A stretch of DNA of 42,471 nucleotides from Pelodictyon luteolum (GCA_020721225.1 DYNE01000019.1:1-42471); one strand, 5' to 3'; shown: positions 1 through 9,354, counted from the stretch's first letter. Numbers and translations are program-made. Notes: generated by a model from the sequence alone, not told the origin.

Positions 1-107
1 AGATATTCTCGTCGACTCGTTTTCGGAAATCAGAATTTATAGAGGTTCCCTTATGAAAACTGGTCGAAGTAAGGTACGGGATGCAATCGACAGGTTTTGC
101 TGCAGCT
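1..107. other. Left-edge non-coding stretch
   Basis: No gene can be supported here. A short plus-strand reading frame starts at 53 but runs only about 25 codons into the sigma-54 activator on the other strand and resembles nothing I know. The bases at 35-50 (ATTTATAGAGGTTCCC) resemble the right end of the folded repeat at 35486-35628 (ACTTTTTAGAGGTACCC), so this may be the tail of another copy lying mostly outside the window. That link is tentative. Confidence 0.25.
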
Positions 108-1274
108 TCAGCGGAGCCCGTACGCATTGATTTTTCTGTAGAGCGTCCGTTCGGTGATGCCGAGGGCTTTTGCTGTATTTCTTTTATTGCCGTTGTGGGC
201 AAGAAGAGCCTCGGTGATTGTTTTTTTCTCGGTTTCTTCCAGTGAGAGCGTTGCATCAGGGATTGCGGGTAAAGACGACGGGTACTTATCCTGCCGATAG
301 CGGTCGGGAGAATCGTTTTTTGTCTGCGCGGTCGGCCCTGGCAGAAGCAGCGGCGGCTGTTGCGGACGGTTCTGCAGCAGCATCTGAAGAAGGTGTCGGA
401 TTTCGCTCATTTCCTGACGGAGCTGAATGATGCTGCTGTAGAGAAGATTGAGTTCCTGTTTTTCCGATTGAGATGGGTCGTGTATGAGGCTTTTATGGCG
501 GCTGCGCTGAATGAGATGTTTTTGAAGAATCTCTGGCGAGATTTTATTGCCTTTTTCAAGCACAAGGAGTGAGTCGATAAGATTTCTCAGTTCCCGTACA
601 TTTCCCGGCCAGGGGTAGCGGAGAAGCATTTCGACGGCATCCGCGGTGAATCCTTCAAAAATAATACCGTGTCGGCGTTCGGAGGCCCGGACAAAATGTT
701 CAATAAGCAGCAGTATATCGCGACCTCTTTCTCTCAGGGGAGGCAGGTACAGTTCGACGCTTCTCAGGCGGTAGTAGAGATCTTCACGGAACTTGTTTTC
801 AGCGACCTCCTGATAGAGGTTGCGGTTGGTTGCCGCTATGACCCGCGCATCTGATCGTATGGTTTCTGAAGAACCCACTCTCTGGAATTCACCGGTTTCA
901 AGTACGCGAAGGAATTTGACCTGTGTTTCAGGGGGCATTTCTCCGATTTCGTCGAGAAAAATGGTGCCGCGGTCGGCACTTTCAAAATAGCCTTTTCGAG
1001 CCTGTATGGCTCCGGTAAAGGAGCCTTTTTCATGGCCGAACAGCTCGGATTCGAGCAGTCCGGAGGGGATCGCTCCGCAGTTGACAGGAATAAAGGTGTG
1101 TGCAGCTCGTTTACTGTTCGCATGAATGAATCGCGCAAGCACATCCTTGCCGGAACCGGTTTCACCGGTAATAAGTACTGTGATGTCAGTTTCGGCGACC
1201 TGCAGGGCACGTTCCTTGAGTTCGGTGATCAGGGTTGATTGGCCGATCAGGGTGCTTTGTTGTTTCATGCTCAT
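108..1274 (-). CDS. Sigma-54-dependent transcriptional activator without receiver domain
   Basis: Activator of RpoN-dependent promoters that uses ATP hydrolysis to open the sigma-54 closed complex. From the chosen ATG the protein is 388 residues. It opens almost directly with the AAA+ domain: Walker A GETGSGKD at about residues 37-44, the sigma-54 contact loop GSFTGA at about 84-89, and the Walker B region IFLDEIGE following. A polar and proline-rich linker leads to a Fis-type helix-turn-helix in the last 45 residues ([20 protein letters not shown]). No response-regulator or GAF domain precedes the AAA+ domain, so it is PspF-like in layout and its input signal is not visible. The frame is open further upstream, but that extension would run through the SPOR gene. 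The ATG at 1274, with GGAAGAGAAG just ahead, fits better; a second ATG lies at 1268. It sits 25 bp after the SPOR gene on the same strand, so the two are probably co-transcribed. Confidence 0.9.
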   Translation of the reverse strand: MSMKQQSTLIGQSTLITELKERALQVAETDITVLITGETGSGKDVLARFIHANSKRAAHTFIPVNCGAIPSGLLESELFGHEKGSFTGAIQARKGYFESADRGTIFLDEIGEMPPETQVKFLRVLETGEFQRVGSSETIRSDARVIAATNRNLYQEVAENKFREDLYYRLRSVELYLPPLRERGRDILLLIEHFVRASERRHGIIFEGFTADAVEMLLRYPWPGNVRELRNLIDSLLVLEKGNKISPEILQKHLIQRSRHKSLIHDPSQSEKQELNLLYSSIIQLRQEMSEIRHLLQMLLQNRPQQPPLLLPGPTAQTKNDSPDRYRQDKYPSSLPAIPDATLSLEETEKKTITEALLAHNGNKRNTAKALGITERTLYRKINAYGLR

Positions 1275-1299
1275 AGGTAGCTTCTCTTCCGATTGCTTT

Positions 1300-2013
1300 T
1301 TATTGCAAGGGAACAGCAACTGCTGTGACCGGCAGGTTTCGGGCTGCGGTTTCAGCTTCGCTGCGAGAGCGGTAGGTTTTCTGCTGCTGTACCTTGTGCA
1401 TTCCTTCCTTGTCGATAATCGATATCTGGCCGTATACGGAAACTCTGTCGGCCAGTCTCTCCGCGTTTTCCCTGTTACCGAAACTGCCAAACTGCAGAAC
1501 GAAGAGGCCTGCATCTGAAGCCGGCGATGTGAGGGTCGTTTTTTCCTGCTGGGTGTTGGTCGGTATTGTTACAGGGGGCTTTGCTTTTACGGCCGGGTTA
1601 CTAATGGCAGGCTGAATTTGTTGTGTGACAGTTTGCTCCGATTTTATAACGGGCACGGCCTCAGGGAAGGCGAGAGGCTGATTCAGTGCGTACTGGTATG
1701 CGGAGAGTCTTGATCTGCTGAGTTCATCGAGAGACGGATCCGGGTACTCGGCAAGCTGTTTCCGGTAGAGGTAGGCGGCCTGAGGACCATCCTCCGAAAA
1801 TAAGGCATCGACAACAAGTTTTTCGGACGGGATCGTGATGTTCTTTCGGATATTTTCTAATAAATAAACCTTATCTTCACTCACATGCTGCAGAATTTGA
1901 GGAGCATAGGAGGTTTGGGCGGCTCTGAGATCTCCCTGTATCGTGCATATGTACAGGAGCAGCAGGATGACCGGTAGTATAAAGACTTTGTGAAAAGAGA
2001 GCATCGTTTTCAC
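1300..2013 (-). CDS. Secreted SPOR-domain protein
   Basis: Exported protein of 237 residues. A hydrophobic signal or anchor lies at about residues 8-26, followed by a roughly 100-residue region of unknown fold, a Thr/Pro/Lys/Gln-rich linker (about 120-165), and a C-terminal SPOR domain (about 168-236, starting [20 protein letters not shown]). SPOR domains bind denuded peptidoglycan glycan strands, typically at the division septum, so a role in the cell wall is inferred. The first codon is GTG at 2013; an ATG three codons in, at 2004, is an equally good start. It is the first gene of a probable two-gene unit with the downstream sigma-54 activator. It could instead be a divisome or lytic-transglycosylase helper; nothing in the sequence decides this. 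Confidence 0.8.
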   Translation of the reverse strand: MKTMLSFHKVFILPVILLLLYICTIQGDLRAAQTSYAPQILQHVSEDKVYLLENIRKNITIPSEKLVVDALFSEDGPQAAYLYRKQLAEYPDPSLDELSRSRLSAYQYALNQPLAFPEAVPVIKSEQTVTQQIQPAISNPAVKAKPPVTIPTNTQQEKTTLTSPASDAGLFVLQFGSFGNRENAERLADRVSVYGQISIIDKEGMHKVQQQKTYRSRSEAETAARNLPVTAVAVPLQ

Positions 2014-2117
2014 TTCTGGTATGGTTGATGATCGGATACCGTTTTTCTCAATATGACGGTTTTATAAACCCAATATGACAAATATTTTATTTTTCCTCTT
2101 AAAATCAAATCTCCAGT

Positions 2118-2984
2118 ATGCTTCCTGTTTCTGTTAAATCTTTTGCAAAGATCAATCTCGGTCTTCTGATCACGTCAAAAAGGTCTGATGGATATCATAC
2201 ACTTGAAACGGTATTCGCTCCGATCGACTGGTATGATACCCTTGAGTTTTCGTCTTCCGATACGCTTTCGATGTGCTGTACGGACTCCGCTCTGCCTGTC
2301 GATGAGAACAATCTCTGTATGCGTGCGGCAAAAGCTTTACAGGAATCGGCAGGTTGTTCCTCTGGCGTTTCCATAACGCTGGACAAGCGGATTCCTTTCG
2401 GGGCAGGTCTTGGCGGTGGCAGCAGTGACGCTGCCACCGTGCTCGGAATGCTCAATGAATTCTGGAATGTTCGGGCCTCTCTTGCTGATCTGCATGCCCT
2501 TGCTGTTCGGCTTGGTGCGGATGTTCCATATTTTCTCGAGATGACAGGGCTTGCGTTTGCCAAAGGGATCGGGGATGAGCTTGAAGATCTTTCTCTGAAA
2601 CTCCCGTTTCATATCGTAACGGTTTTTCCTGAAGAGCATATATCAACAGTCTGGGCCTATAAGCATTTCTATCCCCGGTTCGAACGTACCCCGCCCGATC
2701 TGAAACAGCTTGTCAGGGCATTTTGTCTTGAGGGAGAACGCTCATGTCTCGGCGCTTTTGAAAATGATTTCGAACCAGCAGTGTTTGATCATTATCCCCG
2801 GGTAAAAAAGGTCAAGCAGGAGCTTCTCGATTCAGGCAGTTTTTTCGCTTCACTTTCAGGCAGCGGCTCCGCAGTGTTCGGCTTTTTCGACAATCGTGAA
2901 GATGCGGACGGCGCACTCATGAAGATGCAGCAGCAGCGCTTCCGCACCAGCATGACCGCGCCAAATTTTTCCATGGAGCGGTGA
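2118..2984 (+). CDS. ispE: 4-diphosphocytidyl-2-C-methyl-D-erythritol kinase (IspE)
   Basis: Phosphorylates the 2-hydroxyl of CDP-methylerythritol in the MEP pathway, which supplies isoprenoid precursors, including those for chlorophyll tails, carotenoids and quinones in a phototroph. The 288-residue length is typical. The GHMP-kinase signature PFGAGLGGGSSDAA is at residues 93-106. Catalytic candidates are Lys11 in the N-terminal FAKINLGL motif and Asp135 in LGADVPYF. A C-terminal glycine-rich GHMP segment (SLSGSGSAVFGFF) is present. The upstream region is AT-rich and no strong ribosome-binding site is visible. It converges with the nitrilase-fold gene, with only four bases between the stop codons. 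Confidence 0.96.
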   Translation: MLPVSVKSFAKINLGLLITSKRSDGYHTLETVFAPIDWYDTLEFSSSDTLSMCCTDSALPVDENNLCMRAAKALQESAGCSSGVSITLDKRIPFGAGLGGGSSDAATVLGMLNEFWNVRASLADLHALAVRLGADVPYFLEMTGLAFAKGIGDELEDLSLKLPFHIVTVFPEEHISTVWAYKHFYPRFERTPPDLKQLVRAFCLEGERSCLGAFENDFEPAVFDHYPRVKKVKQELLDSGSFFASLSGSGSAVFGFFDNREDADGALMKMQQQRFRTSMTAPNFSMER

Positions 2985-2988
2985 CAAC

Positions 2989-3849
2989 TCAGACAGGTCT
3001 GTTTTTCCATGTGATTCGCTCCAGTTCGGATGAGAAGAGCCGAAGGTCTTCGTCAAGAAAGTGCGATGAGTGAAGTCGGGTGCGTTTGACCTCGGTAAAA
3101 TCAATTGGCACATCGAGGAACTCTTCCCTGAAAAGCGGAGCTGCAGCAATAAGTCTGCCATCAGGCCCCGTGAGCGAAGAGTTTCCCCAGTAGGTAAAGC
3201 TGTCTTCATTGCCGGTACGGTTCACACACGCGACATAGGTGCTGAACAGAAAGGCGTAGGTTCCGGCAATAGTCTGCCATTGTGATACTATTGCCGGAAC
3301 ACCGGTGCCGGGGGAGATGCGAAGCGGGCTTGACATTAAGACAAAGAGCAGTTTCGCTCCCTGATGAGCCAGCAGGTAGGGAACGGATACATGCCAGAAA
3401 TCTTCGCAGATCGCCACGCCGATTCTTCCCAGACGTTTCGAGTCAATGGCCCGGATATGCTGACCTGCAGAAAAGTATCGGAGTTCTTCGAACATGCCGT
3501 AAGTCGGCAGATAGATTTTTCGGTGAATGCTTTCTGCCCGGCCATCCTCGAACATGAATGCAGAGTTGTAAACGCCGTAATCATCGCTCAGTTCAATGCC
3601 TCCGCAGATGATGCAGATTTTTCTGCTCAGCATCCGAAGCTCATCAAGGCGTGAATCCTCGATATGCATGGCAATATCCTGTGCGGCATCCTGTACGTTG
3701 TATCCGGTCAGAGAGAGTTCCGGAAACGCAATGGCGTCTGCACCTGCTTTTATGGCATTTTCGACGGCACTGCAGTGACGGGAAAGGTTTTCGTCGAAGT
3801 TAGCCAGCACGCTGTCGGTCTGAGCGATTCTTATCGTGACGTTATGCAT
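2989..3849 (-). CDS. Nitrilase-superfamily amidohydrolase (NAD synthetase glutaminase-like)
   Basis: Carbon-nitrogen hydrolase of 286 residues that should hydrolyse an amide or a glutamine-like substrate in the cytoplasm. The Glu-Lys-Cys triad is visible: Glu44 in AFPELSLTGY, Lys111 in HRKIYLPTYGMFEE, and Cys148 in GVAICEDFWH. The spacing and the LTGYNVQD and CEDFWH motifs resemble the glutaminase domain of glutamine-dependent NAD synthetase. The synthetase domain itself is absent, so this is a stand-alone amidase. It starts 12 bp after the purine permease stop on the same strand, which suggests an operon with a role in nitrogen or nucleobase salvage; that is inference. An omega-amidase or a partner glutaminase subunit are other possibilities. 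Confidence 0.82.
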   Translation of the reverse strand: MHNVTIRIAQTDSVLANFDENLSRHCSAVENAIKAGADAIAFPELSLTGYNVQDAAQDIAMHIEDSRLDELRMLSRKICIICGGIELSDDYGVYNSAFMFEDGRAESIHRKIYLPTYGMFEELRYFSAGQHIRAIDSKRLGRIGVAICEDFWHVSVPYLLAHQGAKLLFVLMSSPLRISPGTGVPAIVSQWQTIAGTYAFLFSTYVACVNRTGNEDSFTYWGNSSLTGPDGRLIAAAPLFREEFLDVPIDFTEVKRTRLHSSHFLDEDLRLFSSELERITWKNRPV

Positions 3850-3861
3850 TGTTTCAGGCTT

Positions 3862-5163
3862 TCATTGGTAAGGATAGAACAGATAAAAGGTCAGAGAAAA
3901 AAGGGCAAGAATCCACATGCCGGGATGCACCTCCCTGATTCTGCCGGTAAATGTTTTTATGACTGTATAGGTAATAAATCCGGCTGTAATTCCCACACCG
4001 ATATTGTATGTAAAGATGATGAGCGTAATGGTGAGAAATGCCGGCAGCAGTTCGCTGTAATCATTGAAATCAAGTTTTGTGATCGATTGCAACATGAACA
4101 TGCCTACAATCACCAGTGCCGGCCCGTATGCAAACGGAGGCACGATAGTCAGTATCGGGGAGAAAAAAAGCGCAAGAAAAAACAGCATGGCTACCACCAA
4201 TGCCGTGAAACCGGTTTTGCCTCCCTGTTCTATACCTGCTGCCGACTCTATATAGACTCCGGCGGTTGTGGTTCCCAGAAGGGAGGCGGCAACCGTCGAT
4301 AGAGCGTCAACCAGCATGGGTTTTTCGATTTCAGGAAGGTTGTCGTCGGCATCGAGCAGATCTGCACGTGAAGAGAGCCCGAAGAGCGTTCCCATGGTAT
4401 CGACAAAGTCCATGACCAATGTGCTGACAATGACGCCCGTGAATCCCCAGGTAAGCGCTCCCTGCATATCGATGTTCATGAAAATCGGAGCTATCGACGG
4501 GGGCATGCTGAAAACGCTCACAGGCAGCGGTACAAGTCCGAACATGATGCACGCGGCGGTGGTGGAGGCCATTCCGGCAAGTATGGCGCCCGGAACCCGT
4601 TGTACAAGGAGCATGGCCGTGAAAAGCAGACCTCCGAGACTGATGAGTATTTCCGGTTTTGCCAGATTGGCAAGTTTTACCGGTGCTCCGGGAACGCCAA
4701 GTGCAACGATTCCCATGTCGTTAAGGCCCAGAAAGGCCAGAAAAAGGCCGATACCTGCAGAAAAGCTGTGTTTAAGTGATCGCGGAATCGATTTTGCCAG
4801 CCACTGACGGAGTCCGCCGAGCGTGATAAGGGTAAAGAGCACTCCGCTGATGAAGATGGCAGCCATGGCCGTTTGCCATGAGTATCCCATGGTCTGAACT
4901 ACCGTATAGGCGATAAAAGCGTTTTCTCCCATGTAGGGTGCAACGGCAAATGGTCGTTTTGCATAGACGGCCATCAGAATGGTTCCGAAAATCGCGGTAA
5001 GTATGGTTGCTGTCATCGAAGCCCCTTTCGGGATTCCGGCTGCCGCAAGAATTGCAGGATTGACGATGATGATATAGGAAAGCGTAAAGAACGTTGTTAC
5101 GCCTGCCAGCGTTTCCTGCCGGTAACTGGTTCGGTGGGCCTGAAAGTTGAAAAAAGATTGCAT
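3862..5163 (-). CDS. NCS2-family purine (hypoxanthine/guanine/adenine) permease, AzgA-like
   Basis: Inner-membrane symporter for purine bases. The protein is about 433 residues and almost entirely hydrophobic, with 12 or more predicted membrane segments. The N-terminal stretch TLAGVTTFFTLSYIIIVNPAIL followed by AAAGIPKGA is characteristic of the AzgA/PbuG branch, and the conserved central region has VDFVDTMGTLFGLS and TTTAGVYIESAAGIEQGGKTG. An upstream in-frame TTG at 5223 would add 20 non-conserved residues; the ATG at 5163 (MQSFFNFQAHRTSYRQE) matches the family start better. The nitrilase-fold gene follows after 12 bp. The gene diverges from the peroxiredoxin across about 210 bp. Which purine is carried cannot be read from the sequence. 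Confidence 0.9.
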   Translation of the reverse strand: MQSFFNFQAHRTSYRQETLAGVTTFFTLSYIIIVNPAILAAAGIPKGASMTATILTAIFGTILMAVYAKRPFAVAPYMGENAFIAYTVVQTMGYSWQTAMAAIFISGVLFTLITLGGLRQWLAKSIPRSLKHSFSAGIGLFLAFLGLNDMGIVALGVPGAPVKLANLAKPEILISLGGLLFTAMLLVQRVPGAILAGMASTTAACIMFGLVPLPVSVFSMPPSIAPIFMNIDMQGALTWGFTGVIVSTLVMDFVDTMGTLFGLSSRADLLDADDNLPEIEKPMLVDALSTVAASLLGTTTAGVYIESAAGIEQGGKTGFTALVVAMLFFLALFFSPILTIVPPFAYGPALVIVGMFMLQSITKLDFNDYSELLPAFLTITLIIFTYNIGVGITAGFITYTVIKTFTGRIREVHPGMWILALFSLTFYLFYPYQ

Positions 5164-5265
5164 TGTTTTGCGGGATTGAGGTAACAATCTGTTAAAAAAC
5201 AAGATACGAATAACAGAAAACAACAGTGCCCAGGATCGGGTTGTTTTTTTGTTTCGAAAAAACTT

Positions 5266-5280
5266 TTATATTGGATAAAA
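5266..5280. promoter_or_regulatory. Candidate PerR-like operator upstream of peroxiredoxin
   Basis: The 15-mer TTATATTGGATAAAA matches the published PerR box (TTATAATNATTATAA) at 11 of 14 informative positions by hand count. It lies about 95 bp upstream of the peroxiredoxin start, in an AT-rich stretch that could hold the promoter. A Fur-family regulator is encoded at 24384-24887. In AT-rich DNA such a match can arise by chance. Confidence 0.25.
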
Positions 5281-5373
5281 TTAGTCCTGTTATTTTTCTT
5301 TGCTCTGATGCAGTGCGGATAATGGGAAATTAATTTAGGTTTGATGGTAACTTTAGAAAAAAAGGAGAACGAT

Positions 5374-5961
5374 ATGGGTGTATTGGTAGGGCGTAAGGCG
5401 CCGGAGTTCAATGTTGAGGCTGTAACCGGAGGGTCTCAGTTCGTCGATTCCTGTAAATTGACGGATTACCGCGGCAAGTATGTTGTGCTGTTTTTTTATC
5501 CTCTTGATTTTACCTTCGTTTGCCCGACAGAGCTGCATGCATTTCAGGAGAAGCTCAACGAGTTTATAAAACGAAATGTGGAGGTGATCGGCTGTTCCGT
5601 CGATTCCAAGTTTTCACATCACGCATGGCTGCGTACACCGAAAAATCTTGGAGGTATCGAAGGGGTAACATATACCCTGCTTTCGGATATAAATAAAACG
5701 GTTTCGAGGGATTACGATGTGTTGGCCGAAGGTGCCGGTGTATCGCTCAGAGGACTGTTTCTGATCGATAAGGAGGGAGTGGTACGCCATCAGGTGGTAA
5801 ACGATCTCGGGCTTGGCAGAAATGTGGATGAGGTTCTCAGAATGGTTGACGCCCTGCAGTTTACCGAGGAGTTCGGCGAAGTCTGCCCGGCTAACTGGAA
5901 TAAAGGCGATAAAACCATGAAACCCGACGATGCCGGGTTGAAAGCTTTTTTCAGCGAATAA
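5374..5961 (+). CDS. Typical 2-Cys peroxiredoxin (AhpC/TSA family)
   Basis: Thiol peroxidase that reduces hydrogen peroxide and organic hydroperoxides, using thioredoxin or AhpF-type reductants. The protein has 195 residues. The peroxidatic Cys50 lies in FYPLDFTFVCPTEL, the conserved Arg is in SLRGLFLIDKEG, and the resolving Cys171 is in EVCPANWNKG, so it is a typical two-cysteine enzyme that works as a dimer or decamer. The start is decided by a strong ribosome-binding site, AAAGGAGAAC, a few bases before the ATG at 5374; an in-frame TTG further upstream at 5341 is less likely. It is monocistronic, ending at a strong hairpin. In an anaerobe such an enzyme serves oxygen defence. A PerR-like box lies upstream. 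Confidence 0.95.
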   Translation: MGVLVGRKAPEFNVEAVTGGSQFVDSCKLTDYRGKYVVLFFYPLDFTFVCPTELHAFQEKLNEFIKRNVEVIGCSVDSKFSHHAWLRTPKNLGGIEGVTYTLLSDINKTVSRDYDVLAEGAGVSLRGLFLIDKEGVVRHQVVNDLGLGRNVDEVLRMVDALQFTEEFGEVCPANWNKGDKTMKPDDAGLKAFFSE

Positions 5962-5971
5962 TAACCGTTCC

Positions 5972-6018
5972 AAAAGGTGAAGCTTCCTGTATGTTTCATA
6001 CAGGAAGCTTCACCTTTT
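5972..6018. terminator. Bidirectional hairpin terminator, 22-bp perfect stem
   Basis: The arms 5972-5993 and 5997-6018 are perfectly complementary over 22 bp with a three-base loop (TTT). The outer ends are AAAAGG and CCTTTT, giving a short U-tract in either direction. It lies between the convergent peroxiredoxin and proS genes and can serve both. Confidence 0.85.
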
Positions 6019-6045
6019 ATTCTCTGAACTTTCAGGCGGGTTTTC

Positions 6046-7491
6046 TCAGTAGGCTTTTGCGAAAACAACCTTGCGCGCTGCGGGCCGTCCCGTGTAGATG
6101 CAGACTCCAGGTTCCATCATTGTATATCTGTCAATGTACTCCTGTTCTTCCGGGAGCACTCTTATTGTTGCTTTGGTTTCTTCCTTGATTTTGGCTTCGG
6201 TTTCATCCGTGCCGTCCCAGTGTGCTATGACAAAACCGTTTTCAACGGCGGTTTTGAACTCTTTGTAGCTGTTGACTTCAACTGTTTTTTCATTGCGGAA
6301 CGAGAGAGCCCGGTCGTAAAGGTTCTGCTGAATGCTGTTCAGAATTTCGCTTACCTGCATGGAAAAGGTGTCATCCAGGGGAAGTTCTGTTTTTTCGAGG
6401 GTGTCGCGACGTGCGACCACGCATTTTTTGCCTGCTATATCTCTCGGTCCGAGTTCGATTCTCAGCGGAATGCCCTGAAGTTCATACTCGGCAAACTTCC
6501 ATCCCGGCGAGTTCTGTTCACTGCTGTCGACAAATGCGGGAATTCCGTGTTTTTTCAGTGTACAGACAATGGCGTCAGCCTGTTCAAGCACGGCTGTTTT
6601 GTCTCCGCGGAGAATGGGAATGACTACTACCTGACGCGAAGCGAGTTTAGGAGGCAGAACCAGTCCCCGGTCATCGGAATGAGCCATGATCAGAGCACCG
6701 ATCAGCCTGGTCGATACGCCCCAGCTGGTTGCCCAGACATAGTCGAGTTCTCCTGCACTGGTCTGGAACTGGCAGTCGAACGCTTTTGCGAAATTCTGTC
6801 CGAGGTGGTGGGATGTTCCTGCCTGAAGCGCTTTCCCATCCTGCATCATCGCCTCGATGCAGAATGTTTCGTCCGCACCGGCAAACTTCTCGCTGTCGGT
6901 TTTTCTTCCCATGATAACCGGCAGAGCCATATACTCCTCGGCAAATTTCTTGTAGATGGTGATCATACGCAGTACCTCTTCCGATGCCTCTTCTTTCGTG
7001 GCGTGTGCGGTATGCCCTTCCTGCCAGAGAAACTCGGTTGTTCGCAGAAACAGACGGGTTCTCATCTCCCAGCGCACGACGTTGGCCCATTGATTGATCA
7101 GGATCGGAAGGTCGCGGTAGGACTGGATCCATTTTTTATAGGAGGCCCAGATAATGGTTTCAGAGGTTGGGCGTACATAGAGTTTTTCAGCCAGCTCTTC
7201 GCCTCCTCCATGGGTTACGACAGCGCATTCGGGGGCAAAACCCTCGATATGCTCGGCCTCCCTGGCTATGTAGCTTTCGGGAATAAAGAGCGGAAAGTAG
7301 GCATTGACATGGCCCGTATCCTTGAACATGGCGTCAAGCGCCGCCTGCATTTTTTCCCAGATCGCATAGCCGTTTGGCCGGATGACCATACAGCCGCGAA
7401 CATCGGAATAATCGGCAAGCTTTGCAGAACGGACAAGGTCGATATACCATTGGGAGTAGTCCTGACTTCGTGAAGTGATTTTATCTGCCAC
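6046..7491 (-). CDS. proS: Prolyl-tRNA synthetase, archaeal/eukaryote-like short form
   Basis: Class II aminoacyl-tRNA synthetase charging tRNA-Pro with proline. At 481 residues it lacks the large insertion editing domain of the usual bacterial form. Visible motifs are RPTSETIIW (about 107-115), motif 2 around [24 protein letters not shown] (about 140-163), and motif 3 near [22 protein letters not shown]. An anticodon-binding domain follows, and the C-terminal extension ends in a tyrosine (VVFAKAY) as in archaeal and eukaryotic ProS. The start is GTG at 7491, preceded by CAGGAAAAAG. It is 51 bp downstream of nothing but spacer on its own strand: the DUF4412-like gene lies further along the same strand and ends upstream of it at 7543. 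Translation start and family assignment are firm. Confidence 0.95.
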   Translation of the reverse strand: MADKITSRSQDYSQWYIDLVRSAKLADYSDVRGCMVIRPNGYAIWEKMQAALDAMFKDTGHVNAYFPLFIPESYIAREAEHIEGFAPECAVVTHGGGEELAEKLYVRPTSETIIWASYKKWIQSYRDLPILINQWANVVRWEMRTRLFLRTTEFLWQEGHTAHATKEEASEEVLRMITIYKKFAEEYMALPVIMGRKTDSEKFAGADETFCIEAMMQDGKALQAGTSHHLGQNFAKAFDCQFQTSAGELDYVWATSWGVSTRLIGALIMAHSDDRGLVLPPKLASRQVVVIPILRGDKTAVLEQADAIVCTLKKHGIPAFVDSSEQNSPGWKFAEYELQGIPLRIELGPRDIAGKKCVVARRDTLEKTELPLDDTFSMQVSEILNSIQQNLYDRALSFRNEKTVEVNSYKEFKTAVENGFVIAHWDGTDETEAKIKEETKATIRVLPEEQEYIDRYTMMEPGVCIYTGRPAARKVVFAKAY

Positions 7492-7542
7492 GGTACTTTT
7501 TCCTGGTTATTTATTAGAGATAAAGGGTAAAAATAAAAAAAC

Positions 7543-8283
7543 CTACTCTTCAAATTTTTTCATTTTTTCCATAAGATTTCGCAAGTGCTCTTTCTGTTTG
7601 CCGGTAGCCTGTTTCTGTTTTGCTTCGATTTTTTTATACCCTTTAGGGATAGTGAAGAGTGATGAGGCAACTGCTTTTGGCTTAATCGATGCAAGCTCCA
7701 TGGTCGTCAGTCCGTTGTCGTTCTGCTGCAGGATTTTTACGGGAAATCCTTCAATGCCGGCACTCTGCAGCGTACGGGAAAGAGCGGTGTTGGAAAGCCT
7801 CGGATTCTGCGACTGAAGAATTCTGAAAGTCGAGAAATCTCCAAGATCAGAAGTGACCCACAGTTCGAGTTTTTCAGTGGTGCTTGTCAGGCTTATATGT
7901 TCGCATTGATAGCCCTTGATGACGGTTTTGCCAAGTCGTTTGAGCTTGTAGTTGCTGTCGAAATCGAGCAGGGTTGCATTTTCGGCTGCGGTTCTGAGGT
8001 TAACGAAACTGTAGCTTTTCGTTTCATGATTGATTACCAGGGCTTCGTCGGGTCTCCCTGCTTTTGTGATAACGGTGGTTTTCAGCGGATCGGGGATTTT
8101 CGTCATGTTCATGACCATGTCCATTCGCTGGGCATCGTTCCCGAAGTAATAGGTGACATCTGCAGTTCCTCCGGGCATTTTCAGCATCATGTCCATGAGC
8201 CCGGTGAATTTACCGGAAGCTGTTGCGGTGCCTGAAAGGAGGTTTCCGCAAAGCAGGGTTATGAGTATCAGGACTTTTTTCAT
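7543..8283 (-). CDS. Exported DUF4412-like protein
   Basis: Protein of 246 residues with a clear signal peptide (MKKVLILITLLCGNLLSGTATAS, likely cleaved near residue 23). The mature part resembles periplasmic DUF4412/LolA-like beta-rich proteins: it has a MDMVMNM segment, an ETKSYSFVNL strand, the Cys-containing segment KTVIKGYQCEHISLTS, a WVTSDLG motif, and ends in a Lys/Gln-rich tail. The fold would suit a lipid- or lipoprotein-binding half-barrel, but no function is established. The gene ends 51 bp before proS on the same strand and diverges from prmC. Family recognition is by pattern and should be treated as probable. Confidence 0.7.
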   Translation of the reverse strand: MKKVLILITLLCGNLLSGTATASGKFTGLMDMMLKMPGGTADVTYYFGNDAQRMDMVMNMTKIPDPLKTTVITKAGRPDEALVINHETKSYSFVNLRTAAENATLLDFDSNYKLKRLGKTVIKGYQCEHISLTSTTEKLELWVTSDLGDFSTFRILQSQNPRLSNTALSRTLQSAGIEGFPVKILQQNDNGLTTMELASIKPKAVASSLFTIPKGYKKIEAKQKQATGKQKEHLRNLMEKMKKFEE

Positions 8284-8463
8284 CGTAACATCAGCTAATG
8301 ATTATTTAATTGTATCTTCTTTCAGCATGACCGGACACATGGTATCGACCTTAAAGCTAATGAATTATTTTCAAAGCTTTTCGCCGGCATCTGTTTTTCC
8401 GCTTATTTTGTTATTGTTTCCAATCGGCAGAGTTTCTGAATGGTTTCATTATATATGTAGTGC

Positions 8464-9354
8464 ATGGTAAAGGAGAGCGCACGGGAGTGGTGTGTTGTCG
8501 ATCTGTTGAAAACGACAACCGATTTTTTTGCCGCTAAAGAGGTCGATGAACCCCGAATGAGCGCTGAATTGCTTTTAGCCCATCTTTTCGGAGAAGACCG
8601 ACTCTGGCTCTACCTGAACCATAACCGGCCTCTATCCGGAAGTGAGCTGGCCGCTTTCAGGGTTCTCTGCAGAGATCGTCTTGATGGACGTCCGGTTCAA
8701 TATATTACCGGGGAGCAGTTTTTTTACGGTAAACCGTTTGCCGTTGATGAACGGGTGTTGATTCCCCGGCCTGAGACGGAGTTGCTTGTTGAGCATGCGG
8801 CAGAGTTTCTTGCCGCCCGCAAGCGGTCGAGCCCTGAATGCCGGTTGCTTGATATCGGTACCGGGAGCGGTTGTATAGCTGTTACGCTCGCCGGACTTTT
8901 TCCGCATTCGGAAGTGACGGCTTTTGACCGTTCCGGAGACGCGATCGATGTTGCGCGAGGCAATGCCCTGAAACATGGGGTGTTTGACAGAATTCTTTTT
9001 TTTCAGGCTGACATGTATGCTCCTGATCTGGTTTCGCATTTTTCTTCGCCTTTTGATGTAATTGTTTCCAATCCGCCCTATATTCCGGAATGTGAATGGG
9101 ATGGACTTCAGAAGGAGATCAGAGGTTTTGAGCCGAAGGATGCACTGATAACACCGGAAGGGAGCGATGCTTATCTTCCCATCTGCCGGACAGCCGCATC
9201 GATACTGAAGCCCGGCGGAGCGCTTTGTCTTGAAATTCACGCAGAGGGCGCTGAGATGGTGAGGTCAATCATGGCCTCCGAACATTTCGGTTCTATCTCT
9301 GTACTGAAGGACTATTCGGGCTTTGACCGGATTGTCAGCGGTATCCTTGACTGA
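8464..9354 (+). CDS. prmC: Release factor glutamine methyltransferase (PrmC/HemK)
   Basis: SAM-dependent enzyme that N5-methylates the glutamine of the GGQ motif of RF1 and RF2 and so improves peptide release. The 296-residue protein has the N-terminal helical substrate-binding domain (about 1-80), the conserved QYITGEQFFYG segment, the IPRPETELLVE motif (100-110), the SAM-binding LLDIGTGSGCIAV (about 128-140) and the catalytic NPPY at 203-206. The ATG at 8464 is chosen because it gives the normal length; the site has no strong ribosome-binding sequence. It is followed about 100 bp later by the hrcA cluster and may be read into it. Confidence 0.95.
   Translation: MVKESAREWCVVDLLKTTTDFFAAKEVDEPRMSAELLLAHLFGEDRLWLYLNHNRPLSGSELAAFRVLCRDRLDGRPVQYITGEQFFYGKPFAVDERVLIPRPETELLVEHAAEFLAARKRSSPECRLLDIGTGSGCIAVTLAGLFPHSEVTAFDRSGDAIDVARGNALKHGVFDRILFFQADMYAPDLVSHFSSPFDVIVSNPPYIPECEWDGLQKEIRGFEPKDALITPEGSDAYLPICRTAASILKPGGALCLEIHAEGAEMVRSIMASEHFGSISVLKDYSGFDRIVSGILD

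Noticed and set aside
1275-1514. Longer N-terminus for the sigma-54 activator
   Set aside because: The added 80 residues overlap the SPOR gene, are low-complexity and basic, and precede a well-placed ATG with a ribosome-binding sequence at 1274.
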